A stretch of 64,000 nt of DNA from Polaribacter sp. MED152 (lineage in GTDB: Bacteria > Bacteroidota > Bacteroidia > Flavobacteriales > Flavobacteriaceae): NCBI RefSeq assembly GCF_000152945.2, contig NC_020830.1, forward strand, positions 620,001 to 684,000, read 5' to 3'. The position numbers were made by a program, and so were the translations under genes. The notes under the pieces were generated by a model, which was not told the origin of the DNA, made no database searches, and saw nothing but the letters and a program-made list of their open reading frames with translations. Positions 18,423 through 27,428 of this stretch are shown piece after piece; position 1 is the stretch's first letter; each line of letters starts with the position of its first letter.

Positions 18423-19088
18423 TTAATGACTTTTCTTTTTTAATAACTCAGGAAATTTCTTCTTGAACTTATTTAATCTAGGCACAGAAACTGCTTTTAC
18501 GTAACCTTGATTAGGATTTCTTCTTTCAAAGTCTTGATGATATTCTTCTGCCTCATAAAACTTAGTATGTTTTGTTACTTCTGTAACAATTTGATTGTTA
18601 TAGACAGACTTATTTAATTCTGCTATTTTATCTTCAATAATTTGTTTTTCTTCTGCTGTGCTATAAAAAGCAATAGACCTGTACTGAGTGCCATAATCTG
18701 GGTGTTGGCCATCTTTTGTTGTTGGATTATGAGAGCCAAAAAATACAGCAACTAAGGTTTTAAAAGAAACTTCTTTTGGGTTATAATAAACGGCTACAGT
18801 TTCTGCATGACCTGTTTTACCAGTACCAATTGATTGGTAAGTAGGATTTTTTGTAAACCCACCTGCGTAACCTGATACAGCCTCCTCTACTCCTTTAACA
18901 CTCTCAAAAATAGCCTCTACACACCAAAAACAACCACTAGCAAAATAAGCTACTTTGGTATCTTCTGAAGGTGTATAACTATGGATTTTTTGAGTATCAT
19001 TAGAACTAGAATCTTTTTTAGAAAACCCTAAACAAGAAAATAATAGTAAAGAAAAAGTAACTGTAAAAAATGCTTTGTAAAATTTCAT
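18423..19088 (-). CDS. msrA: Peptide-methionine (S)-S-oxide reductase, lipoprotein form
   Basis: A 221-aa MsrA that repairs methionine-S-sulfoxide in oxidised proteins. The catalytic motif GCFWCVEAIFE and the block GYAGG are intact; GTQYRSIAFY and YHQDF (substrate/active site) follow. The N-terminus is a lipoprotein signal peptide (LLLFSC, lipid-modified Cys at 19), so it acts in the periplasm or at the outer membrane rather than the cytosol. Single gene, convergent with the methyltransferase gene (14 bp apart). A hairpin lies in its leader. Confidence 0.94.
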   Translation of the reverse strand: MKFYKAFFTVTFSLLLFSCLGFSKKDSSSNDTQKIHSYTPSEDTKVAYFASGCFWCVEAIFESVKGVEEAVSGYAGGFTKNPTYQSIGTGKTGHAETVAVYYNPKEVSFKTLVAVFFGSHNPTTKDGQHPDYGTQYRSIAFYSTAEEKQIIEDKIAELNKSVYNNQIVTEVTKHTKFYEAEEYHQDFERRNPNQGYVKAVSVPRLNKFKKKFPELLKKKSH

Positions 19089-19112
19089 AAAATTAAAATC
19101 GTTTTTAAATTA

Positions 19113-19157
19113 AAATTTGCACCAAGAACAAACTAAAAAAATTCTTGGCACAAATTT
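19113..19157 (-). promoter_or_regulatory. Inverted repeat in the msrA leader
   Basis: Two 7-bp stems (AAATTTG/CAAATTT and CCAAGAA/TTCTTGG) separated by a symmetrical CA/CA internal loop, with a 13-base top loop, 25 bp upstream of the msrA ATG. It could be an operator or an RNA hairpin; no regulator is assigned. Confidence 0.4.
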
Positions 19158-19262
19158 CTGAACTTTTAACTCGATAACAAAACCGAATTACAACTATAGT
19201 CGCAAGAAAAGACATCATCATACAGTTTGTTTACAACTTTAGCATTTTGTTAAGAAACCTTA

Positions 19263-19293
19263 TTGTAAAAAACGGATTAGATAGTTACTTTTG
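19263..19293 (+). promoter_or_regulatory. Predicted dnaX promoter
   Basis: TTG-N20-TACTTTTG fully matches the Bacteroidota consensus; the -7 element ends 22 bp before the dnaX ATG. Confidence 0.65.
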
Positions 19294-19314
19294 TTATTCA
19301 ATTCAAATTAATTC

Positions 19315-21000
19315 ATGGAGCATTTTATAGTTTCTGCACGTAAATATAGACCTCAAAATTTTGAGGACGTTGTTGGGCAACAAGCCATCACAAATACGTT
19401 AGAAAACGCTATAAAAAACAACCATTTAGCGCAGGCTTTGTTGTTTACAGGTCCTAGAGGAGTTGGTAAAACATCTTGTGCCAGAATTCTAGCAAAAAAA
19501 ATAAATCAGCAAGAAGTAGAAAGTTCAGAAGATGAAGATTTTGCTTTTAATATTTTTGAATTGGATGCAGCCTCTAATAATTCTGTTGATGATATTAGAA
19601 GTCTTACAGATCAAGTACGTATACCACCACAAACTGGTAAGTACAAAGTATATATTATAGATGAGGTGCACATGCTTTCTCAGGCAGCTTTTAATGCGTT
19701 TTTAAAAACCTTAGAAGAACCACCTGCTCATGCTATTTTTATTTTAGCAACAACAGAAAAACATAAAATTATACCTACAATTTTATCTCGTTGTCAAATT
19801 TTTGATTTTAAGAGAATTGGCGTTCTAGATGCCAAAAACTATTTAAAAACAATAAGCGAAAAAGAAGGAATTAATGCAGATGATGATGCTTTGCACATAA
19901 TTGCTCAAAAGGCAGATGGTGCAATGAGAGATGCGCTTTCTATTTTTGATAGAGTAGTTAGTTTTTCTGGAAAAGAATTAACTAGAGAAGCAGTTACAGA
20001 AAACTTGAACGTTTTAGATTATGAAACGTATTTTAATATGACAAGTTTACTGCTCGAAAACAAAATACCTGATGTTTTAAACGCTTTCAACACAATTCTT
20101 AGTAAAGGTTTTGAAGGGCATCATTTTATAAACGGATTAGCTAGTCATTTTAGAGATTTATTGGTAGCAAAAGATAAGGCCACAGTTGCTTTATTAGAAG
20201 TTGGTGATTCTGCCAAAAAGAAATATTTAGAGCAAGCCACTAAAGCAAGTATACCGTTCTTAATGCAAGCTATTAACAAAGCTAACGATTGTGATCTAAA
20301 TTATAGAGCCAGCAAAAATCAGCGATTACTTGTAGAATTAACTTTAATGCAAATTGCCTCTATCACTTTTGATGGAGAAAAAAAAAAGTCAGCTAACTAC
20401 ATAATTCCTGCTACTTTTTTTCAAGCTTTATCGCCTAAATTTCAAGAAGTTAAAAAACCTACTTTAAACAATAGCTTTACACCAAAAGCTAATGTAGAAG
20501 ATACAAAAGCAGTAAAAGAAAAGCCTGTATTAAAATCTGTTCAGAGAAGGTCTTCTTCGTTATCACTAAAAAGTATCCACCAGAAAAAAGAGGTTAAGAA
20601 AAGTGTTGTTGAAGAAAATTTTGACAATCACCCTAAAGATGATTTTACACTAAAAGAACTGCAAAAGCACTGGGATATTTATCACAAAAAAATGATTAGT
20701 AAAGGGGAAAACAATATGGCTACAGCCTTAGGTGTGAGTAAACCTAAATTGTTACCTAATTTTGTTATTCAACTAAACCTACCAAGCACTTTAATAGAAG
20801 ATCACTTTAAAGAAGGTAAGTACAAGTTTTTAAAATATTTAAGAGAATCTTTAAATAACTATGGATTATCTACCAAAATTGTAATTGACAAGACTATAGA
20901 AGAGAAAAAAGCCTATGGTAATGTTGGTAAATACAAAATTTTGGTAAAGAAAAATCCGCTTTTAGATAAATTAAGACAAACTTTCGAATTAGATCTATAA
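19315..21000 (+). CDS. dnaX: DNA polymerase III subunits tau/gamma
   Basis: A 561-aa clamp-loader ATPase. Domain I starts RKYRPQNFEDVVGQ, with Walker A GPRGVGKT, Walker B IIDEVHML, sensor 1 ATTEKHKI and the arginine finger SRCQ. The usual four-cysteine zinc module between Walker A and the ELDAASNNS block is missing and replaced by a short acidic stretch, as I recall for other flavobacteria. Domain III ends near residue 352; there the gene carries A10 and a slippery heptamer that would end a gamma-like form at residue 360. The tau-specific C-terminal part (about 400-561) binds polymerase and helicase. Its end overlaps the convergent antiporter gene by 6 bp. Confidence 0.95.
   Translation: MEHFIVSARKYRPQNFEDVVGQQAITNTLENAIKNNHLAQALLFTGPRGVGKTSCARILAKKINQQEVESSEDEDFAFNIFELDAASNNSVDDIRSLTDQVRIPPQTGKYKVYIIDEVHMLSQAAFNAFLKTLEEPPAHAIFILATTEKHKIIPTILSRCQIFDFKRIGVLDAKNYLKTISEKEGINADDDALHIIAQKADGAMRDALSIFDRVVSFSGKELTREAVTENLNVLDYETYFNMTSLLLENKIPDVLNAFNTILSKGFEGHHFINGLASHFRDLLVAKDKATVALLEVGDSAKKKYLEQATKASIPFLMQAINKANDCDLNYRASKNQRLLVELTLMQIASITFDGEKKKSANYIIPATFFQALSPKFQEVKKPTLNNSFTPKANVEDTKAVKEKPVLKSVQRRSSSLSLKSIHQKKEVKKSVVEENFDNHPKDDFTLKELQKHWDIYHKKMISKGENNMATALGVSKPKLLPNFVIQLNLPSTLIEDHFKEGKYKFLKYLRESLNNYGLSTKIVIDKTIEEKKAYGNVGKYKILVKKNPLLDKLRQTFELDL
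20378..20396 (+). other. Predicted dnaX slippage site (gamma subunit)
   Basis: Ten A residues (20378-20387) followed by G contain A-AAA-AAG in the correct frame (20382-20388, codons 357-358). A -1 shift reads GTC AGC TAA and stops at 20396, giving a 360-aa protein. RNA-polymerase slippage by one A gives the same product. Confidence 0.6.
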
Positions 21001-22845
21001 ATAAACCTCTTTTTCTGTTTTGTAACTTTCATCAATATCTTTACCCAGATAAGAAAAAGTTAATCCTTTCTTTTCTAAACCAGCCTTTTCAAACTCAGCA
21101 ATTAAATATATTCCTTTATCCTTTTCAATAAATAACGGAATTGACTTTTCTTCTTTAGCTAATAACTCTAAAATTTTGTTGTACTCCTCTTCAGAGTTAA
21201 TTTCAATTTCTTTAATTGTAGGATTTTCTCTAAATGCCTCACTTAAATTAATATAATCGTCTTTTGGTGTAAAGAAGTTTTCACGCTCTTCAGAAGTGGC
21301 ATTAATAACCTCTAAAGAAGAGGCTAATCTAAATGCACCATGTTCACCAAAAATTGTAGAAAAATTAGCCAATGCATATTTGTTTACTGCATCATTACCT
21401 GTCATTGCAATTAAATAACCAACATCATTCAGCTCTATATTATCTCTTAATTCATCATCATAAATGTTTACAGCTAACGCTTCTAAATCTTCGTTTAAGG
21501 CTTGCTTGATAAAGTTTTTGTTAGAATCTATAATTACCACTCGCTTTCCTTTACTTTTTAAGAAACTTGCTATTAATCTTGAAGGATTTGAAGCACCAAC
21601 AATTAAAATGGCATTAGAACTCTTTAAAAACACCCCTACCAATTTTGCAAACAATCTAGCCGTAGTTGCATTTAATAAAACAGTTCCTAATACAATCATA
21701 AAAACCAAAGGCGTAATATACTCTGCACCCTCAACTCCTTGTTTTAACAATTTACTTCCAAATAAAGAAGCAATACCTGCTGCAACAATACCTCTTGGCC
21801 CTACCCAGCTAATAAAAAGTTTTTCGTTGAATTTTAACTTTGAATTCGTAGTGCTTAAAAATACAGCCAAAGGTCTAATAATAAATACTACCAATGCAAA
21901 TAGTGCTGCTGTTTTCCAAGTATAAAGCAGTAATAGCTGATCCATATTGATATTTGCTGCCAATAGTATAAAAAGGATAGATATTAAGAGTACACTTAAA
22001 GATTCTTTAAAATAAAGCAGTTCTTTAATGTTATTTAATTTTCCATTACCTAAAACCATACCCATTACTACTACTGCCAATAAACCAGATTCATGAGCAA
22101 AAAGTTCAGATTCTACAAAAACCAAAAGAACAGCTGAAAGCGAAACAACATTTAACAAGTAATGTGGAATTAATTTCTTGTTGATAGCATATGCTAATGC
22201 ATGAGCAAAAGTGAAACCAAAAGTTGTACCAAATAATAAAATTTTTCCAAACTCAATTAGGGCTGTTTTTGTAAAACCACCTTCACCACCAACACTTATA
22301 AACTCAAATACCAAAACTGCAACTAAAGCGCCTATTGGATCTATCAAAATACCTTCCCATTTAAGAACAGTACTTATATCTTTTTTTAAGGGAATATTTC
22401 TTAAAATTGGAGTAATTACGGTTGGTCCAGTTACAATAATTAAACCTGAGAATAAAAAGGAAATCTCCCAACCTAAATCAAAAATAAAATGAGCAATAAT
22501 GGCTGCACCAAAAAAGGTTACAGCAGAGCCAAGTGTAATTAACTTAGTAATAACTGGCCCAACATTTTTAATTTCGTTTCTTTTTAAGGTTAAACCACCT
22601 TCAAAAAGAATAATACTAATAGCTAATGAAACAAAATAATACAAGTAATCGCCAGGAAAAAGGCCTTTATCACCATTCCATATTGGTTCAATCCATTTTG
22701 TACCATCTTCACTTAGATATTCAGCTGCAATTGGCCCAACTATTAAACCAATTAAAATTAATGGTAAAATTGCCGGAATTTTAAATTTCCAAGCAACCCA
22801 TTGAGCTAAAATTCCTAAAATAATGATACCTGCTAATTCTAACAT
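20995..22845 (-). CDS. CPA-type cation/proton antiporter with C-terminal RCK (TrkA-N) domain
   Basis: A 616-aa inner-membrane antiporter. Residues about 1-395 form 12-13 membrane segments with SGLIIVTGPTVITPIL, EGILIDPIGALVAV and WVGPRGIVAAGIASLFG of CPA1 transporters. Residues about 405-520 form a nucleotide-binding RCK domain (AILIVGASNPSRLIASFL, then VVIIDSN), expected to gate transport through NAD(H) or a nucleotide; a shorter C-terminal domain follows. RCK-bearing antiporters of this kind often move K+ or Na+; the ion is not certain. Convergent with dnaX (6-bp overlap). Confidence 0.87.
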   Translation of the reverse strand: MLELAGIIILGILAQWVAWKFKIPAILPLILIGLIVGPIAAEYLSEDGTKWIEPIWNGDKGLFPGDYLYYFVSLAISIILFEGGLTLKRNEIKNVGPVITKLITLGSAVTFFGAAIIAHFIFDLGWEISFLFSGLIIVTGPTVITPILRNIPLKKDISTVLKWEGILIDPIGALVAVLVFEFISVGGEGGFTKTALIEFGKILLFGTTFGFTFAHALAYAINKKLIPHYLLNVVSLSAVLLVFVESELFAHESGLLAVVVMGMVLGNGKLNNIKELLYFKESLSVLLISILFILLAANINMDQLLLLYTWKTAALFALVVFIIRPLAVFLSTTNSKLKFNEKLFISWVGPRGIVAAGIASLFGSKLLKQGVEGAEYITPLVFMIVLGTVLLNATTARLFAKLVGVFLKSSNAILIVGASNPSRLIASFLKSKGKRVVIIDSNKNFIKQALNEDLEALAVNIYDDELRDNIELNDVGYLIAMTGNDAVNKYALANFSTIFGEHGAFRLASSLEVINATSEERENFFTPKDDYINLSEAFRENPTIKEIEINSEEEYNKILELLAKEEKSIPLFIEKDKGIYLIAEFEKAGLEKKGLTFSYLGKDIDESYKTEKEVYL

Positions 22846-22937
22846 ATAAATCTAAATAGTATTAAAAAGTAAATTTAAGAATGTTTACCCATCTTAAAAA
22901 TAAAATGACCTATTTTTTTGTTGTCCTTAAAATCAAG

Positions 22938-24251
22938 CTAAACAGTAAAAACTCTAACCTTTTTCTTTTTAAGATAAACGTTGTTGAGTTTTTCTACCAA
23001 TCTTGCTGATTCTGATTTTGGTATAGCTACAAAAGCACAATCTTGTTTCAATTCAATAACACCCAATTGATCTTTGTTTAATGCACCTTTTTTAAAAAAT
23101 AATCCTGCAATATCTCCTTTAGATATTTTATCTTTTCTACCTCCAGAAATGAACAAAGTTTCCCAATAAATGGATTTTAATTTTTGTTGATTGGAAATAT
23201 CAACATTATTTGCTCCTTTAATAAAATCTGGTAATTGTTCTTTAGCCCATTTTAAAACATAAGCTGTTCCTTTAGCATCTACTCTAGCTGTTCTCCCATT
23301 TCTATGGGTAAACTCCTCTATTCTTTGAGGTAATTCATAATGCACAATGTATTTAATTTCAGGGATGTCTATGCCTCTTGCAGCCAAATCCGTAGCCAAT
23401 AAAATTTGGCTAGTTCCGTTTCTGAATTTGATTAAAGAGCGCTCACGATCTCTTTGTTCCATTCCACCCGAAAATGTGCTGTGGGTAATATTGTTCTTTA
23501 TTAGAAAATCACTAACATTTTCTATAGTACTCTTTAAATTACAAAATATTATACCTGGTTGATTTCCTATATACTTCAGCAAATCTACTAAGGTTTGATT
23601 CTTACTTTTACTGCTAGATGTTACTATTTTAATATCTAATTTCTTTGATTTTTTACCTGTTAAATAATTTAAGGTCTTCGCATTTTTTAAACCAACAAAC
23701 TCTGGAATGTCAGTTTCTTGAGTTGCAGATGTTAGAATTCTGTTTTCTAGATTAGGCAACTGATTAATAATACCTCTCATTTCATATTCAAAACCAACTT
23801 CTAAAGATTTATCAAATTCATCTAAAATTAATGTTTTGATACTTTCTTTAGAAAAACGATCGTTTGCAAAATGATCGGAAATTCTACCTGGAGTTCCTAT
23901 TAAAATACTAGGTGTGTGTTTTAATTCTATTTTATCTTTTGCCATAGACCTACCTCCATAAACAGCATTTACTTTAAAACCAGTTCCCATTTCTCTAATT
24001 ACTTGCTCAATTTGGATAGCAAGTTCTCTAGAAGGCACCAAAATTAAAGCCTGTATATTTTCATTATCAACATCTAACATTTTTAAAGTTGGTAATAAAA
24101 AAGCCAATGTTTTTCCTGTTCCTGTAGGACTTAAAATAACAGTGTTTTTCGTGTTTTCTATAACCTCTATGGCTTCATTTTGCATTTCATTTAACTCGTA
24201 GATATTTAGCTTTGCTAAAATTTCTTCTTGATTTTTAATGTTATTGGCCAT
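22938..24251 (-). CDS. DEAD-box RNA helicase, DbpA type, with DEFD motif
   Basis: A 437-aa ATP-dependent RNA helicase. Motif I is SPTGTGKT, Ia PSRELAIQ, III SATQ, and the C-terminal helicase domain has ATDLAARGIDIP and HRNGRTAR. Two motifs differ from the norm: DEAD is DEFD (LILDEFDKSLE) and the usual HRxGRTGR has Ala for the last Gly. The final 75 residues (from about 363: SGGRKDKISKGDIAGLFFKK) are a DbpA RNA-binding domain, which in E. coli binds 23S rRNA hairpin 92. A role in ribosome assembly is therefore likely. Divergent from miaE. Confidence 0.9.
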   Translation of the reverse strand: MANNIKNQEEILAKLNIYELNEMQNEAIEVIENTKNTVILSPTGTGKTLAFLLPTLKMLDVDNENIQALILVPSRELAIQIEQVIREMGTGFKVNAVYGGRSMAKDKIELKHTPSILIGTPGRISDHFANDRFSKESIKTLILDEFDKSLEVGFEYEMRGIINQLPNLENRILTSATQETDIPEFVGLKNAKTLNYLTGKKSKKLDIKIVTSSSKSKNQTLVDLLKYIGNQPGIIFCNLKSTIENVSDFLIKNNITHSTFSGGMEQRDRERSLIKFRNGTSQILLATDLAARGIDIPEIKYIVHYELPQRIEEFTHRNGRTARVDAKGTAYVLKWAKEQLPDFIKGANNVDISNQQKLKSIYWETLFISGGRKDKISKGDIAGLFFKKGALNKDQLGVIELKQDCAFVAIPKSESARLVEKLNNVYLKKKKVRVFTV

Positions 24252-24313
24252 AATTCTATTTGTTAATTGTAATGAAAGTTTTATCTAAATTCTTGCCAAA
24301 GATAGTGTCTCTT

Positions 24314-24346
24314 TTGCCAATAAAGGCTTTATATTTTTTACTTTTG
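24314..24346 (+). promoter_or_regulatory. Predicted miaE promoter
   Basis: TTG-N22-TACTTTTG, a full consensus match, with the -7 element ending 18 bp before the miaE ATG. A TATCTTTG on the minus strand at 24297-24304 may serve the divergent helicase gene. Confidence 0.6.
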
Positions 24347-24364
24347 TAATCTTAAATAAAGATT

Positions 24365-24946
24365 ATGTTAGGCTTACAATTTGAAACAGAAACTTCTTGG
24401 GCAGAAATTGCAAAAGTTAATTTAGAACAAATATTAACAGATCATGCTTTTTTAGAGCAAAAAGCGGCTTCTAATGCAGTATCTATCATTATTAATTATT
24501 CTGAAGAAACCGAACTTGTAAAAGAGATGAGCAATATTGCTATTGAGGAAATGCAACATTTTAAAATGGTGCATCTTTTAATGGTAAAACGTGGAATGGT
24601 TTTAGGAAGGGAGCAAAAGAATGATTACGCTGTTCGTTTGCAAAAGTTTTTTCCAAAAACAAAAAACAGAACAGATGCTTTAGTTCAACGTTTGTTAGTT
24701 GCTGCTCTTATTGAAGCTAGAAGTTGTGAACGTTTTAAGGTATTCTCTGAAAATATGGAGGATGAAGAATTGAAAAAATTCTACAAAAATCTTATGATTT
24801 CTGAAGCCAACCACTACACAACATTCTTAAAATTTGCCAGAGATTATCAAGATAGAGAAATAGTAGATACTAAATGGGCAGCTCTCTTAGCTTTTGAAGC
24901 AGAAATGATGAAAGAAAGAGGCCATGTAGCTAAAATTCACGGATAA
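24365..24946 (+). CDS. miaE: tRNA-(ms2io6A37) hydroxylase MiaE
   Basis: A 193-aa non-heme diiron monooxygenase that hydroxylates the isopentenyl group of ms2i6A at tRNA position 37. Iron ligands are visible in the four-helix pattern: LTDHAFLEQKAA, AIEEMQHF, ARSCERF and SEANHYTTF. Length is that of MiaE. It needs O2, so its activity reports oxygen. Followed 14 bp later by a DUF4268 gene, likely co-transcribed. Confidence 0.92.
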   Translation: MLGLQFETETSWAEIAKVNLEQILTDHAFLEQKAASNAVSIIINYSEETELVKEMSNIAIEEMQHFKMVHLLMVKRGMVLGREQKNDYAVRLQKFFPKTKNRTDALVQRLLVAALIEARSCERFKVFSENMEDEELKKFYKNLMISEANHYTTFLKFARDYQDREIVDTKWAALLAFEAEMMKERGHVAKIHG

Positions 24947-24960
24947 AATTACATAGAAAC

Positions 24961-25395
24961 ATGTTTTCTAAAGAAGAAGCAGCACAATTACGTAAATTAT
25001 TCTGGACAAGCTTTGGAAAGTCCTTTCCTAGAAAATGGCTTTTGTACAATACAAAAATTAAAGGTTTTGCCTTTAAATTTGTGGCCGATAGAAAAAAAGC
25101 AATGGTTTGTTTAGACATAGAGCATCCAGAAGAAATTGCAAACGAGCTACTTTTTGACCAAATGCTATCTCTAAAAACTTTACTAACTAATGAAATACCT
25201 GAAATAATTTTTGATAATTCTTACGAGTTAGATAGTGGCAAACAAATTCATAGAATTTATGTTCCTTTTGATAAAAAATTTAGCATATACAATAAAGATA
25301 CCTGGAGAGATTGCTATGAATTTTTTGTAGATGAAATGTCTAAGTTTGAATTATTCTTCTACGAATATGAAGACTTTATAAAACAAGCGATATAA
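24961..25395 (+). CDS. DUF4268 domain protein
   Basis: A 144-aa cytosolic protein matching the DUF4268 pattern: start RKLFWTSFGKSF, the KGFAFKFVADRKKAMVCLDI strand region, and the aromatic-rich end ELFFYEYEDFI. No catalytic motif can be read; some DUF4268 domains resemble nuclease-fold proteins, but that is no assignment here. Follows miaE closely. Confidence 0.75.
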   Translation: MFSKEEAAQLRKLFWTSFGKSFPRKWLLYNTKIKGFAFKFVADRKKAMVCLDIEHPEEIANELLFDQMLSLKTLLTNEIPEIIFDNSYELDSGKQIHRIYVPFDKKFSIYNKDTWRDCYEFFVDEMSKFELFFYEYEDFIKQAI

Positions 25396-25426
25396 AAAAA
25401 CACCTTTTCAGGCGTTTTTTTTATTT
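25396..25426 (+). terminator. Weak terminator after the DUF4268 gene
   Basis: AAAAAACACC and GGCGTTTTTT form a stem with one mismatch and a 6-base loop, followed by more T, between two convergent genes. Confidence 0.5.
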
Positions 25427-25762
25427 TATAAATTTTATAGAAAAAGGATAACTAGGTGGTTCGTTATTGCTAGCCTTAACAGCATTGGTTATTGGAAAAA
25501 TCAAGTAGGCAAAACCTAGCACAATTAGTCCTAAAATACCCAAACCTAATAATAGAATTAGAGGAATACATATTAGAACATAAAGAAACATAGAAATTCT
25601 AAAATTTAGAATTGCTTTACCATGTTCATCCATATCATAAACCTCATCTTTTTTAGTTGCCCACAAAATTAAAGGAACTATAAAGCCACCTATACCCGAT
25701 ACAAAATCTAATAATTGGCTTAAATGGGTTAATACTAATAATTGTCTATTTTCTTTCATCAT
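25421..25762 (-). CDS. DUF4870 membrane protein
   Basis: A 113-aa protein of the DUF4870 (Tic20-like) group. It starts LLVLTHLSQLLDFVSGIGGFIVPLILWATKK, has the conserved DEHGKAILNFRISM block, then two strongly hydrophobic segments (about 52-75 and 78-95). Four short membrane segments in all. Function unknown. Two ATG codons in tandem at 25762 and 25759; either may be used. Confidence 0.8.
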   Translation of the reverse strand: MMKENRQLLVLTHLSQLLDFVSGIGGFIVPLILWATKKDEVYDMDEHGKAILNFRISMFLYVLICIPLILLLGLGILGLIVLGFAYLIFPITNAVKASNNEPPSYPFSIKFIK

Positions 25763-25943
25763 CTTTAGTTTGGTTTGTAATTATTGGACGCTAATCAATT
25801 TAAAATGTTACATCATATTTTATTTTTTTCATTTTAAATCTTCAGATAAACAATACTTTACTACAAAAATAATTATTGTTATTCAAAAATTGATTGAGTC
25901 AAGCTTAAAATTAAATGAGCAAAGACAAGCTAACCTCAGCTAT

Positions 25944-25951
25944 TACTTTTG
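25944..25951 (+). promoter_or_regulatory. Possible -7 element of dps
   Basis: TACTTTTG matches TAnnTTTG, 24 bp before the dps ATG, but no -33 TTG lies at the right distance, as expected if an activator is needed (inference). Confidence 0.35.
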
Positions 25952-25975
25952 TAGAGTAATTATAAATGAAAAACA

Positions 25976-26476
25976 ATGAATTATTTAAACTTAGACAATC
26001 ACAAAGTATTACCAGTGGTAACAGAGCTAAATGTACTTTTAGCAGATTACCATGTTTATTATCAAAAACTAAGAAATTTTCATTGGAATATTCTAGGTAA
26101 AAACTTTTTTGACTTGCACAATAAGTTCGAGGAAATGTATAATGTTACCAGAGTAAAAATCGATGAAATTGCAGAACGAATAATTACCTTAAGGTATCAC
26201 CCAATCAGTAAATTATCAGACTATATAGAAGTTTCAAAAATTAAAGAGTCTAGCCCATTATTATCTGATGAAGAGATGGTGAAAGACATTATCAATGATC
26301 ATAGTATTTTACTGGAACAGTTAGGTAAAATTATAGATAGAGCTAATAAAGCAAATGATGAAGGTACCGTAGATTTAATTGGAGCCTATATAAGAGAATT
26401 AGAAAAATCAACTTGGATGTTAAACGCTTGGTCTAAAGATACCCAAGACGAATTAAACACCAGTTTTGTAAAATAG
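25976..26476 (+). CDS. dps: Dps-family ferritin-like protein
   Basis: A 166-aa Dps protein, a dodecameric iron store that protects DNA from oxidative damage. The ferroxidase ligands between subunits are visible: KLRNFHWNILG (His), FFDLHNKFEEMY (His, Glu) and VKIDEIAERIITL (Asp, Glu). No long basic N-terminal tail, so DNA binding may be weak. The mscS gene starts 26 bp downstream, suggesting a stress operon. Confidence 0.93.
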   Translation: MNYLNLDNHKVLPVVTELNVLLADYHVYYQKLRNFHWNILGKNFFDLHNKFEEMYNVTRVKIDEIAERIITLRYHPISKLSDYIEVSKIKESSPLLSDEEMVKDIINDHSILLEQLGKIIDRANKANDEGTVDLIGAYIRELEKSTWMLNAWSKDTQDELNTSFVK

Positions 26477-26502
26477 AAATTAACCAAACTTAAAGCCAAA
26501 AA

Positions 26503-27387
26503 ATGAATAAAATTATCGAAAAATTAGAATTATGGAAAGATGTGTTTATTAAAAACATACCAAATATTGCTATCGCAATTGTAGTTCTAATAGTATCCTA
26601 TTTCGCTTCTAGAGCAATAAGCTCTTTTGTAAACAAAGCTATAGGAAATAGAATTAGTCAAAAATCTGTAAGAAATCTTGTATCTAGAGTTGCATCTGCC
26701 CTAATATTTTTATTAGGTCTATATTTTGCAATGACCATTTTAAAGTTCGACGATACTTTAAAAACCATTGTGTCTGCAGCAGGTGTTTCTGGTATTGTTA
26801 TTGGTTTGGCTTTACAAGGTACATTATCTAACACAATTTCTGGTATCGTTTTATCTTTCAGAAAAAATTTAGGTATTGGTAATTGGGTAGAAACCAATGG
26901 TTATTCTGGTGAAGTTATAGATATTAACCTAAACTACTTTGTTATTAAAGAAGCAGATAACAATATGGTTGTAATACCTAATAAAACCATTTTGGAAAAT
27001 CCGTTTAAAAATTACTCTTTAACTACTAAAATGAGAATATCTATTGAATGTGGTGTTGAATATGGAGCAGATTTAGAAAAGGTAGAAGCTTTAACAAAAG
27101 AGGTTATTACCAGCAACTTTAACCAAAAAGAAATAGACAAACATGTAGAGTTTTACTTTACAGAATTTGCTGATAGTTCTATTAATTTCTTATGCAGATT
27201 TTGGGTAGATTCTCAAAATGCATTAGAGAAGTTAAAAGCTAAGAGTAAAGCAATTATAGAAATTAAAAAAGCATTTGATAAAGAAGGAATAAACATTCCA
27301 TTCCCAATTAGAACATTAGAGTTTTCTAACAAATTAGATGTTCAAAATCAATTGGTAAAATCAAATGATTCCCAGAACCAGGAGTAA
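26503..27387 (+). CDS. mscS: Small-conductance mechanosensitive channel MscS
   Basis: A 294-aa MscS-type channel that releases solutes at hypo-osmotic shock. Three membrane segments: about 17-42, 60-82 and the pore helix TM3 (about 88-118, with the Gly/Ala pattern AAGVSGIVIGLALQGTLSN). The beta domain has the family block NWVETNGYSGEVIDINLNYF, followed by VIPNKTILENPFKNYS. Follows dps at 26 bp; the pair would respond together to stress. Confidence 0.93.
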   Translation: MNKIIEKLELWKDVFIKNIPNIAIAIVVLIVSYFASRAISSFVNKAIGNRISQKSVRNLVSRVASALIFLLGLYFAMTILKFDDTLKTIVSAAGVSGIVIGLALQGTLSNTISGIVLSFRKNLGIGNWVETNGYSGEVIDINLNYFVIKEADNNMVVIPNKTILENPFKNYSLTTKMRISIECGVEYGADLEKVEALTKEVITSNFNQKEIDKHVEFYFTEFADSSINFLCRFWVDSQNALEKLKAKSKAIIEIKKAFDKEGINIPFPIRTLEFSNKLDVQNQLVKSNDSQNQE

Positions 27388-27428
27388 TAAATGGTTTAGT
27401 TATAGTATTAACAATTAAAAAAATAATT

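Noticed and set aside
19315..21000. Missing zinc module of DnaX as a new feature
   Set aside because: From memory, flavobacterial DnaX proteins share this lack, so it is lineage-typical.
21464..21925. 153-aa open frame on the + strand
   Set aside because: Antisense to the well-supported CPA antiporter with RCK domain; no recognisable motif or promoter.
25770..25979. 69-aa frame upstream of dps
   Set aside because: Overlaps the dps start and promoter region; no family likeness; contains the predicted dps -7 element.
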